NCBI GenBank assembly: GCA_026770575.1
Contig: MU657229.1
Span: 1 to 64,000, forward strand
Direction of reading: 5' to 3'
Source of the DNA: Pelagophyceae sp. CCMP2097
Lineage: Eukaryota; Sar; Pelagophyceae
DNA length: 64,000 bases
Positions 54,683-64,000 of the stretch are shown in pieces. The notes under the pieces are model-generated. The model was given only the letters and a program-made list of their open reading frames with translations. It ran no database searches and was not told the origin of the DNA. The first letter of the stretch is position 1. The number at the start of each line of letters is the position of its first letter. The position numbers and the translations under genes were made by a program.

Positions 54683-57600
54683 ATGCTCATCATCGCCTCG
54701 ATCCGGCTCCCGGTCACGCTCGACGTCGACGATGACCCCTACGAGGCCGCGCTCGAGGCCGAGTGAGGATTCGCTGAAAATGCGCAGGGGCGGGCGAAGG
54801 CGCGGGGAACGCCGAGGTGGGCGGCGCCGCGCCGAGTCAGAACACGGCATCCCTCTAGGCGCGGCGCCATGGAGCGCGTCATCCTGCTCGAGCGGCTGCG
54901 GCGCGAGCTCGAGGGCAATTTGATCGACGTGAGCTGCGTTTTTACGGCGAATCGTTTGTTGGAAATTGTTCCGAGCGTTGGCGGTGGTAGGCTCCTGAGG
55001 CGGCGGCGGTTTCGCTTTCCGCGCCGCTGGCCGTGTCCCTCGCCGAGTTCCGCGACGGCGTCGCGCGCCTCGGCGTTGAGCTCGGATGTAAGTCGTTGCA
55101 TCATTGACACTGTCAAAAGCACGCGCCGCTGGATGACGCCTCGCGCAGGCGGCGACAATATGCTGGCGCTGGCCACGGAGGCCAACTGGGCCATCTGGGG
55201 TGCGCTTTTCGGGCGCGCGTCGCTTCTGGACGCGGGGCCGTTGAGGCTCGGGTCATTCTAGGCGACTCGCAGGGCCTCGTGGGCGTGCCCGAGCTGCAGC
55301 GCGCTCTGGCGGCGTGGCCCGAGCTGCGCGAGGCGTGCCGCTTCCTCTGCGCCGAGGCGCCGCGGCCCTTTGTGTCCCGCGACGTGTGCGAGGGCGAGCC
55401 GGAGGACGTTTGCACGGATGGGCCCATCGAGGCCAGAGCACTCGACGACTGTTTGCGATGCCTCCGCCTCGAGCCGAGAGCATGGCTCGGCGCCGTCGAG
55501 CGAGCCAGGGCAGAGGCCGAGGACCTCGCCACGGCGGTGCGTTTTGCAAGGCAAGTCGGGTGAAGCCAACGTGGCTATTTAGGCTTCTGTCGCGGCGCGG
55601 GCCGAGGAGCGCGAGCCGTCGCGCGAGCTGTTCACGCTGCAATCGGGCGGTCTGGTGGCGGCCATGCGCGGCGTGGCTGCTTCGCTGGGGGGCGTGGATG
55701 TGAGGTGGGTCGGGTGGCCCGGCGGCGACGTTCTCCCCGGCCGGCAGCAGTCGAGGTACGCGAGGCTGCTGCAGAAGAGGCACGGTCTGGTCCCCGTGTT
55801 CCTGTCTGCCGCGGAGACGGACGCGTTCTATGCGGGGTATTGCAACGCCTCGCTCTGGCCACTGCTGCACTGGATGACGCCCTTTGCGCGGTTCGACTCG
55901 CAGAGGTGGTTCCGCGCCTACGTCCGAGCCAACGAACGGTACGCGGAGAAAGTGGTCCACGAGGCGAACGACGGAGACGTGGTCTGGGTCCACGATTTTC
56001 ACCTTTTCTTGGTCCCAAAATTCGTCCGGCAAAAAGCCTTTGAAAAATTCGGCCGCCACGGCGCTTTGCGCATCGCCTGGTTCCTGCACGTCCCCTTCCC
56101 GTCGTTTGAAATCTTCTCCGCGCTGCCCGAATGCAAGGACCTCCTCCTCGGCGTGCTGGGGGCCGACCTGATTGGGTTCCACACGTACGCTTACCTCCGA
56201 CACTTCCGCAGCGTCCTCCTCAGAGTCACGGGCCACACTTCCGAGATGGACTACATCGAGTGGGACGGCCACCGCACTCGGCTGGGAGTGTTCCCGATCG
56301 GCGTCGACCGCGACGGGTTGGCGGCCGCTTTGCGGACGCCCGAGTGCAGAGATCATCTCGACAGGATGCGCATCGAGTTTCTGGGCAAGGCGTTGGTGCT
56401 CTCCGTCGAGCGTTTGGACTACTCGCGCGGCCTGCCGCAGAAGCTGGCGGCGATCAAGCGCTTTTTGGAGCTGGCGAGGGACCAGCGCCGTCCGCAGCCG
56501 TCCGCAGAAACTGGCGATGAGAACCCGTACGACTTTCGGCGCGACGGGGCAAACGCGGGTGCAAAGGCGGACCCGAAGCCTGCTCTAGACTTTCTCCAGA
56601 GGATGGGAAACGGCCTGCGGAGGGCGTGGGAGAAGAATTCGACTGGCCGAGCGGCCAAGCGCTTGAACATCGACGGCGCCGCGGCCGTGGAAGACACCGT
56701 CTTCCTCTTCGTGATGGTGCCCGGGGCGAAGAACGCCGCGCTTGGCGGCATGGAAGATGAAGTCCTGCGGAGTGTCGCTGCCATCAACGGAGAGTTCGCG
56801 ACGCCCGCGCATGTCCCCGTCGTCGTCATCCACCGCGCAGTCCCGTGGCCCGAGCTCGTCGCGTTATACGCCCGCGCCGACGTCGGCCTCGTGACGCCTT
56901 TAGTTGATGGCATGAACCTAGTCGCCAAAGAATTTGTCGTGGCGAAAGACTACACCGTCGACGGTGCGTCTCTTTGCGTCAAGGCTGTGTGATTCATCTT
57001 CCGTCAACGTCGACCGCGGCTTGACCAATCCCGGTAGGCGTCGAGCCCGGCGCGGTGGTCCTCTCGGAGACTTGCGGCGCGGCGCAGGAGATGTTCGACG
57101 CGCTGGTCGTGAACCCGCACAACACCGAGGTATTTGATGGATTCCTCCTCATCGTCCTTTTGAGATTGAATGAACATCGTCTTTGCGCCGCGGAAAGAGG
57201 ATGACACGACGGCGGCGGACCTTTGATGATGCAGGCCGTGGCGCGCGCCATCTTCACGGCGCTGGAGCTCGAGCCCAAGGAGCGCTGGGACCTGACCACG
57301 TGAGTCGGGTTGTTGAAAGCGGCCCTTGTCGTCGGGCCGCTCGATGGCGCAGGATCATAACCACGCCTCGGAAGCCACACTGCGCTAGGCCTATGCGCGA
57401 GGCGCTTGCTGCAAACGACGCCGTGTTCTGGGCCCGCTCCCTCCTCACGACGCTCACGGGCCGCATCGACGTCAGCATCGCGCGCGGCGACGCGGCGATG
57501 CACCTCATGCAGAAAGGGCAGCACGTCTTCGCCGCCGCAAACGACTGGACCGGTGCGCTCGATCGGGGGACCGGTGCGCTCGATGGGAAGTCACGTCGGG

Positions 57601-59150
57601 AAGAGACACAAAGGGCTAGGCGTGCGCGCGGGCATGCGCCTCGTGGCGGTGGACGGCGAGGCTCTGCGCGGCGAGTGCTTGGCGGACGTGGTGGCGCATA
57701 TCGAGGCGGAGGCGCGGGGCGAGGCGGAATGTGTTCTTGCCTTTGTCGCCGACGAGACGCAGCGCCCGCGGCTCTCGCGCGCCGCCGAGGTCGTGCCGCC
57801 TCTGCCGTTTGCGGACGTGGCCGCGCGGTTCTCCGCGTCGGCGCCGGGGAGGAAGGCTTTATTTCTGGACTGGGACGGGACTCTGGTCGAATTTTTCAAA
57901 CGGCCCGAGGACGCGAGGCCGACGCCGCAGTTGAACGCCATCTTGGACAAGCTCGACGCGCGCTGCCGAGACGACCTGGACGTCTTCGTCGTCTCCGGGT
58001 GAGGCGGAATGTGCCTCGAGGGCCGACGTGATGACGTTGAGCCGACTTCACATTCGGTGAGGCGCTTGATTGGCCGATTCGTAGGCGCCCGACCGACTTC
58101 TTAAGCGAGCATCTGGGCGCGCGCGTCAACCTCACCCTCGTCGCCGAGCACGGCTACCTCATCCGCCGCCGGCGCAAACGCCGCCTCCCGCGGACCGCGA
58201 CGGGCGCTTGCGTGCCGGTGTTGGACGAGGAGCACACGCCCGGCGGTGCACAAGTCGGCGAGCCCTGGAATCTGCTCAACCCGCACGCGCAAGTCGACTG
58301 GAAGCCAAAGGTTTTGGCGGTGATGCGTTTGTTCGCGCGGTCGACGCCCGGGGCGAACGTGGAAGAGAAGCGTTCGGCGCTGGTATGGCATTTCCGGCAG
58401 GTGGACGAGGAGTTTGGCGACTTTAAAGCCAAAGAGCTCGTGCACACGCTGTGGCAGACCATTGCCAACTTGCCTTGCACGGTGGCGCGCGGCAACAAGA
58501 TTGTGGAAGTCGCGTCGCTCCAGGTGCAAAAAGGTTTGGTGGTCCGCGTGGAATTGGCTTCCGCGGTGCCAAAGTATTCGGCAGTCTTGTGCGTCGGGGA
58601 CGACCGCACCGACGAGGCCATGTTCCAGTTCGCGGCCAACATCCCAGAGGCGGCGGTGCGCGAGACAGTGGTCACCGTGAAAGTGGGAGACGGGAACACT
58701 CTGGCCGACTACGCAGTGCGGTCGCCGGCCCACGTGCGATCGTTCCTGGAACTCATCGTCGCCGACGATGCCGACGGCGCGGCGCAGTCGCCGGGGTACT
58801 ACTACGACGACGCGGGCGCCGACGCCTCGCCCAAGCCCGCGCGCGAATACTCCCCGGCCGACGACGCGCCAGAGCCGCTTCAGAGCCGCTTCAGAGCCGC
58901 TTCAGAGCCGCTCCAGCCGCTTCAGAGCCGCTTCAGAGCCGCTTCAGAGCCGCTCCAACTCTCCGCCGCGATGCGCGCCGAATCGCTCTCCGCTTCGATG
59001 CGCGCCCAAGTCTCGTCGGACTCTTGCCCGACGTTTGATGAAGTCCTCGACGACGACCTCGACGACGACACCACCGAAACGCCCAGTTCGCCGCCGCCGC
59101 CGGTGGAGCCGCCGACGCCCTGCCCTTCGCCCGCGACGCCCTTGCAGTGA
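54683..59150 (+). CDS. TPS: Bifunctional trehalose-6-phosphate synthase/phosphatase with a PDZ-like insert
   Basis: The ATG at 54683 opens [18 protein letters not shown], the NRLP region of TPS. Several short exons follow, then a large one with [86 protein letters not shown] and [25 protein letters not shown], i.e. GT-B family GT20. It continues with [27 protein letters not shown]. Then come a PDZ-like segment ([27 protein letters not shown], about 57630-57740) and a HAD phosphatase: [41 protein letters not shown]. It makes trehalose-6-P from UDP-glucose and glucose-6-P and dephosphorylates it. HAD catalytic Asp residues are intact. The acidic, repeat-bearing C-tail ends at 59150. Confidence 0.9.
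58871..58955. repeat. 11-bp tandem repeats in the trehalose gene tail
   Basis: About eight copies of GAGCCGCTTCA, or its variant with CTCCA, encode two rounds of [11 protein letters not shown]. Because 11 is not a multiple of 3, the protein period is 33 bp. Confidence 0.9.
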
Positions 59151-59267
59151 TGCCCGGCCCCTCAAGTAAGGAGATTAGTACAAAGCCGCGCCAAAGGATG
59201 CCCCGGCGCGCGTCTCGGATCGCGGCAAGAGCGGCTGTCGGACCGCCACGTGGGCCGACCGTCGTCA

Positions 59268-60500
59268 TCACGCGCGCCGCCGTCGCCGGCTGCGGCTCGG
59301 CGCCGTCTCCCAGGCCGACGTGATGACGTTGAGCCAACCCCTATACCAAAACGAAAGCAGGCCGCCGATGACGATGGCGGCGGCGACGACCTATCATTGC
59401 GAGCATCGTTCCATTCGATGCCACGATTGCGAGGACAATCGCATCCCTTGCGCACCTCCAGCCCACGGGCCTCTCGATGGGACGCTGGTTCGGCACGAAG
59501 AAGCCGACAAAGGCCCATCGGTTCGTGCGGAGAGGGATGAAGTCGAAATTCATCCCGAAGACGCCGCTGAGAAACGACAGCGGCAGGAAAATCGTCGCAA
59601 CGAGCGAGAGCAGGATGTTGATGCCTAAAAGCGTCGTGTCTGGCACTCGCTCCGGAATCACAGCCTCTGGGATACCGGTCGCGTGGCGTGTTGTTCGACG
59701 CGGGCTTTGTGCGGTTGTAGTCGTCCTCGTGCCGCGTCCGCGCGACGAGCACGTACGAGTGGAGGACGTTGTCCTGATGATGCAGCCGCCTGAGGTCGCC
59801 CGAGGCGAGGACGTCGAGCTGTCGCACCCACAAAGCCATATCTTCGTCCCCGGCCACGCGCGCCGCCGCCGCTTTGGCCACAATTGCGGACTGCTCATAA
59901 TACTCGCGCAGCCGGGATATGACCGCTCTCGTGCGGCCGGCCTCCATGAGCATTCTGACCGTGCGATTGAAGCGCACGCGGTGGTGGCGCCAGCCGCTCC
60001 GCTCGTCGTCGCAGACTTGGACCAACTTTGAAATGCTCTCGTCGATGTCATCGATCGTCGCGCGCGCCGAGAGGAGCGCCGCCTCCATGAGGCGGGCGCA
60101 GACGTAGGCTCCACCGAGTGTCACGCAGCGGCCGCGCTCGTCGCCGTCGTCGCGTGCCGTCTCTAAAAAGTGTTGCGCGCAGTCTACAGCTGAGGCGAGG
60201 CTTTGCCGCGGCCCCGATTCAATCGGTTCCTCGCAATCGTCATCGAGTTCGTCATCGACTTCGTCGAAGCGGTCCAGGAGAGGCGCGTCGAAGCTGCCCG
60301 AATGCACCTGGCGCGTCTCGTCGCTTCGCTTCTCCCGGTGCCACCACCCGCCCGGAGGCGCGCGATCCTCCGCAGTGAGGTGCACCGCGGTGAGCAGCAC
60401 GCGGCCGCGCGAGACGGCCAAAAAGCGCAGGCGACGGCCGGGAAGCGGGTGCCTAGTGCGAGGGTCGAAAAGGCGCTCCTCAAGCAGCCTCAGTGGAGTG
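59268..60500 (-). CDS. CorA/MRS2-type Mg2+ transporter-like protein
   Basis: The start is unresolved (no ATG in the first exon). The soluble N-part includes VSRGRVLLTAVHLTAEDR, acidic EVDDELDDDCEE and long helices (RATIDDIDESISKLVQVCDD, TRAVISRLREYYEQSAIVAK, RQLDVLASGDLRRLHHQDNV). A frame change at about 59690-59740 marks an intron, after which LGINILLSLVATIFLPLSFL SGVFGMNF supplies TM1 and the GMN motif. A second intron (about 59380-59490) joins TM2, VVAAAIVIGGLLSFWYRGWL NV, before the basic end at 59268. The GMN signature and TM1-GMN-TM2 layout define the CorA superfamily. It converges on the trehalose gene 117 bp away. Confidence 0.75.
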
Positions 60501-60529
60501 CATTATAGAAGAAGAAGAACCCATTCTCC

Positions 60530-61430
60530 TTATTCCGGTTTGCCGACCTGACGCGGTAGTGTGCGGGACGAGTACGGACCAAAGTGTCCAAGTATTCACA
60601 GTCTCAATCACCGGCAAATCCATCTGCGCCAGCAGCAGCCGGAACACGACGGGGTGCTGCAGCGCGGCAAGGCCGCCCCTCTTCGGCGGAGCCTGCAGCG
60701 GCGCGTCGCCACGGGTGGTCGATCAAACGCATTCGCACCTTCCGAATGACGCTTGCGACGCTCGAGGCCTTGCGGAACTCGCACCAGACGAGCTTCTTCT
60801 CCGCCGCCGCGCTGCGCAGCAATTGCATCAAGTCGGCCGTGGACCTACAAGCGCCTGTCGCGCGCCCCGCTCGGGACGTCCGCAGTCACGGGCCGCTCGC
60901 GTACGCGATTTGCGTCGTCTGCAGGCCGTGGGCGTCGATCGTGTGCGCCAGCACGAGCTCGTCCTACGGCGGCGGCGTCGGAAGAGGTGCCTTGCAAAGG
61001 ACTATCAGAAGCACCCGTGTCCTCGCGGACGGCACACGGGCCCTCGTTCAAACGCACGAGGTCGTCGCGCGGTGGCGGGAGGGGCGGGCGGCCGTCGGTC
61101 GGCGCGGGCTTCGGCGAGAGGGGCGGCGTTCCCGTCGCGGTCTCGTCGTCGCGGCTCTGAGAGGCGTCGCTCGGCCGCCGCCACAGGAAGCTACGTATCG
61201 GCGTCCGACGCCACGCGATTGGACGGCTGCGCCGAGGGGCGTCGCCGCGAGAACAGAGGGCAGAGGACCGCGGCTCGAGAGGCGACAGCCAAGGAACACA
61301 ACTGTCGAGCAATGCAGTCCGAAGGTTCTTACTTCGATGGCGGCGCAGACAACATGTTCCCGAGGCTGTCGCGGCCCCCACAGTCGTCCGCCTCCTCCAT
61401 CTTGCGGTACGGCCGGTAGTACATGGCCAT
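60530..61430 (-). CDS. Hypothetical protein (provisional exons)
   Basis: The ATG at 61430 opens MAMYYRPYRKMEEADDCGGR DSLGNML with a GTAAGAA donor. Further exons with coding composition are SPKPAPTDGRPPLPPPRDDL VRLNEGPCAV (about 61100), DELVLAHTIDAHGLQTTQIA YASGP (about 60960-60890, flanked by CGTAG and GTGACT), ADLMQLLRSAAAEKKLVWCE FRKASSVASVIRK (about 60845-60740) and KRGGLAALQHPVVFRLLLAQ MDLP (about 60690-60615). The stop may be at 60530. No family was recognised. The alternating helix pattern suggests a soluble protein. Confidence 0.4.
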
Positions 61431-61651
61431 CGCGCCCCCGCGCCTCGCGCAGGACTGATAAGCTTGGAAAACCCGCACAGAACGATCTTCAGCGATAACA
61501 TCGCAAGGCTCAGGCTGGGTGACGGTGTCGTGGACGGTGACGGCCCCGGTCCCAGAATCCGGGTGCAGCCCCGCCCGGCGCCCCGCGCTGCGATTGCGTT
61601 TGAAACAATGCGGTTTTCTGCCGCTTCTTAAGTAAACATCCGCCCGCAAGG

Positions 61652-62748
61652 TCAAGAGCAGGAATAGTACACGGTTGTGCAGGCGTGCTGGCGGTAGCGG
61701 ATGGTGACGCCGAGGACCATCATGCCGTCCTTGATGGCCGTACAGTAGAGGTGGTTTAAAGCAACGTGCTGCGGATGCGGCAGCGCGTTGGCGTCGCCCG
61801 TCGGCGGGGACCTGCATACGACGGTGAGGGGCATACCGGTGGTATAAAAAAGCGGGACACGAGGGGCGACCCCCCGACGGACTTGTTGAGGATGATGTGG
61901 CGGAGGTGGGGCGGGAGTGGGGGCGGGTCCTTTGTGTAGTCGTCAAGATCAGGCATTTTGCGAGAGTACACTTCTCCCGCGTCGTTGGTGCGCCGGTGCA
62001 GGAACGTCTCGTCGCCGGTGTACGCGTCGAACTGCGAGACGTCAATGAAGTTGTTGATTCGGCCTTGAACATCGGCTACGGTTTGCTGATCCGGGGCGAA
62101 CCGCCACTCGTCATCGACAACAAATCTGTACGCGTGCTGCCCTTTTGTCAGGTTGTGGATGTAGGTAAAGTCGTTGCCGCTGCGGTGCATTGGCATCTGT
62201 TTGCTCCAGTTATTAAACGTGCCAGTCACGAAAACCTGCCGCCCGCCGTGCTCCCAACGGAACACCGTCGGCACCTCATCCTCCGCCAACGGCGGAGAGA
62301 CATCCACCAAATCTACCGCCACCTTGTCTGGGGGCTTGTCCGCGGATTCGATATGTTTCTGAGAGTTGCCGTGGGGCGATGCGGGCGGCGTCTGCAACGC
62401 CTCTGAAAAGTCCGTTAAAGCCACGTCAACGTCCATCAAAGCAGCGCGTTGCGCCGTGGCAAACGAGGGCAGCGACGAGACGGCCTAAAGATTTATGGAT
62501 CGACTATCCTTCATGAATCGACACTCTCAAACAGGATTCCGGTACGTCTTTCTCGCCGCGACTGCGCCTTTCTCGCCGCGAGTGCGACGCACCGCCGACG
62601 GGACCGGCGTGTCGTGGCGGGGCGGGGCGACTACGTGGCGGGGCGCCGCGCGGTCGTCGTGCGGTCTCCTAGAGGCGCTCGCGTCAACTCGGCGTCGACG
62701 AAACTTCGCCTCGACGAAACTTCGAAACGGCGCGCCGCATGCGCCCAT
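61652..62748 (-). CDS. PRKAB: AMPK beta (SNF1 complex) regulatory subunit
   Basis: The main exon contains a CBM48 glycogen-binding domain (TVFRWEHGGRQVFVTGTFNN W, YRFVVDDEWRFAPDQQTV, GRINNFIDV) and the start of the AMPKBI domain (KDPPPLPPHLRHIILNKSVG G). An intron at about 61795-61880 joins ANALPHPQHVALNHLYCTAI KDGMMVLGVTIRYRQ and TTVYYSC, stop 61652. Trp, Lys and Asn residues for glucan binding are kept. The first ATG of this exon is at 62436. Frame, however, runs back through SSLPSFATAQRAALMDVD to a TTTAG acceptor. An upstream exon MGACGAPFRSFVE (ATG 62748) joins in frame through a GC donor (GCGAAG) and would give the N-myristoylation known for this subunit. The upstream exon is an inference. 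Confidence 0.85.
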
Positions 62749-64000
62749 CTCCGCCGCTGCTCACGTGAGCGCGACTGTGGCGGCGTTGGCCGGGTGCTGC
62801 GGGGCGGCGCGCACGGCGTAGCTCTTTGGCGAGCCGCCGAACTGCGGCCCACCGCCGCCGCCGCCGCCGCCGCGCTCGCGGTAGCCTACACGTTTTGTCT
62901 TTTGAGCATCCATGGCGTGCCAGTCCCGCGTCGTTGGGGCTTGCGCACCTCGTGCGGCCTCGAGCTCGCCGATCGACCCTAGAGTGCTTTGCGTGAACCT
63001 TCGTGCAAAGACCTCCTCCGTGCAAAGACCGCCGCCGCGCAGGGCATGGTCGACGGCGGTTCGCAGGGTTGTGGCGGTCCGTTCGGATGCACGCGCGCAC
63101 GCCTTTCAGCAGCGGCCGCTCGACGGCCGCGCGCGTCGTCTGCGAGGTCCCAAAGCATACAAAGCATATTTCGACGCTGGCTTTTCGGTACGGACGCGGT
63201 GGCCGTCGCGCGGGCCGCCGGGCGACCCGCCCTCCTTGACCCATGTGTTGCCCATGCCGGTTTCGGGGTTGTGGGGCTTGGATACCTATCGCGATCTTAC
63301 TGTTCCCCGTCCCTGGTGCCAACGGCCGGAGATGCAAGGTGCTCACGCTGCTATTCTGCGACGTCGGCCGCGTGCGTTGCGCGGGGTGTAGGGTCTGTTT
63401 GAAGCGGGCGCGGCGCCGCGAAACCCGAGTGAAGGGCGCTCAGAAGCTTCAAAGCCTCGGCTTTCCCGAAAATGCACTCGGAACTTTCGCAAAAGATCCA
63501 AGGTCGTTGATGCGCTTCGCGAGAGCCGTTGAAGATCTGAAGACGCGCGGAGGCGGAGAGGTCGATGACGAGCGTGACCTCCTGGAGCGCGGCGAGGCGT
63601 CGTAATCTGAGCAGAAGCTAGCAGAAGCAAATGCGACCAAAGGACCGCACCAGTTCGACAAGGCCGCCGTCGGCTGCACGCGACCTCGTCCGCCGCCCGG
63701 CGCGGGTCCCTTTTTGCGTCGGCGCACTTTGAAATTGCGGCGTTAGACACCCTTTGGCGAAAAAGACGCTGTTGAGTGGAACACCGAGGAGCTACACGTG
63801 TACACCACCTCGGTGACTACAGACAGTGCATCGGGCGCGGCCCGCGGCCGCCCTTTGGAGTGATGAAGGCGTCATGGTCGTACGACGACATGTTCGCCGC
63901 GGAGGCGGTCCATGCCTCGTCGTCGTGCGCGTGCGTCGTCGCTTCGCCTCGTCCGCGTGCGTCCCGGCGCGCGTGGCGCCCTCCGACGGGCCTTTGTAGG
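62749..64000. other. No confident gene; weak coding hints on the plus strand
   Basis: A plus-strand stretch ending with a stop at 63605 encodes QKLQSLGFPENALGTFAKDP and VDDERDLLERGEAS, a possible terminal exon. An ATG at 63863 (MKASWSYDDMFAAEAVHASS) could open a gene running off the window. ORFs at 62912-63391 overlap on several frames. None shows a domain, so none is annotated as a gene. Confidence 0.3.

Noticed and set aside
54259..54717. Minus-strand ORF of about 150 aa upstream of the trehalose gene
   Set aside because: Basic, no domain, overlaps the TATA box and first exon of the trehalose gene on the other strand.

Overview
The window is nuclear DNA of a eukaryotic microalga. It is GC-rich and gene-dense, with many short introns (about 50-130 bp, mostly GTGCG/GTGAG donors, a clear set of GC donors, and (T/C)AG acceptors). 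A nucleus-encoded red-type rubisco activase (CbbX) carries a signal peptide ending in an AAA|FAP cleavage motif, which is the plastid import signature of red-lineage complex algae. Together with flagellar genes (MKS1, a CFAP97 family protein, a tubby protein), trehalose-phosphate and AMPK genes, and a giant 37-residue FNAQxLANTxWAF repeat protein, this suggests a stramenopile alga, possibly a pelagophyte. The lineage call is an inference. A run of 20 Ns at 44648-44667 shows a draft assembly.

Layout. 0.15-6.1 kb: RGS-PP2C fusion phosphatase (-), ubiquitin-like protein (-), a tiny gene (-), coiled-coil protein (+). 6.3-8.5 kb: MAPKKK-type kinase (-). 8.5-9.2 kb: AT-rich intergenic island with a tRNA-like retroposon candidate, a GACA microsatellite and a 21-bp hairpin. 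9.2-16 kb: MFS transporter (-), uracil-C5 RNA methyltransferase (+), CFAP97-like protein (-), CbbX (+). 16.3-25 kb: unknown membrane protein (-), METTL-type methyltransferase (+), AP-4 mu (-), MKS1 (-). 25.6-36.2 kb: FAD amine oxidase-like enzyme (+), 23-repeat helical protein (+), PPIP5K/VIP1 (-). 36.7-41.2 kb: tubby-like (-), PPR-SMR (-). 41.4-54 kb: MYND finger (+), divergent PDK1-like kinase (-), PP2A B56 subunit (-), Tudor-SET methyltransferase (+), PRP38 splicing factor (-), cyclic-nucleotide-domain K+ channel (-). 54.6-62.8 kb: trehalose-6-P synthase/phosphatase (+), CorA-type transporter (-), unknown gene (-), AMPK beta (-). 62.8-64 kb: nothing firm.

Functionally the window is rich in signalling (PP2C, MAPKKK, PDK1-like, PP2A B56, AMPK beta, VIP1, K+ channel) and flagellum/transition-zone genes, with organelle gene-expression proteins (PPR-SMR, repeat protein, RNA methyltransferase). 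No operons or defence islands are expected or seen. Neighbouring genes are tightly packed: two convergent pairs have stop codons only 15 nt apart. Exon joins below were worked out by hand from reading frame, family alignment and splice motifs; most start codons are inferred.
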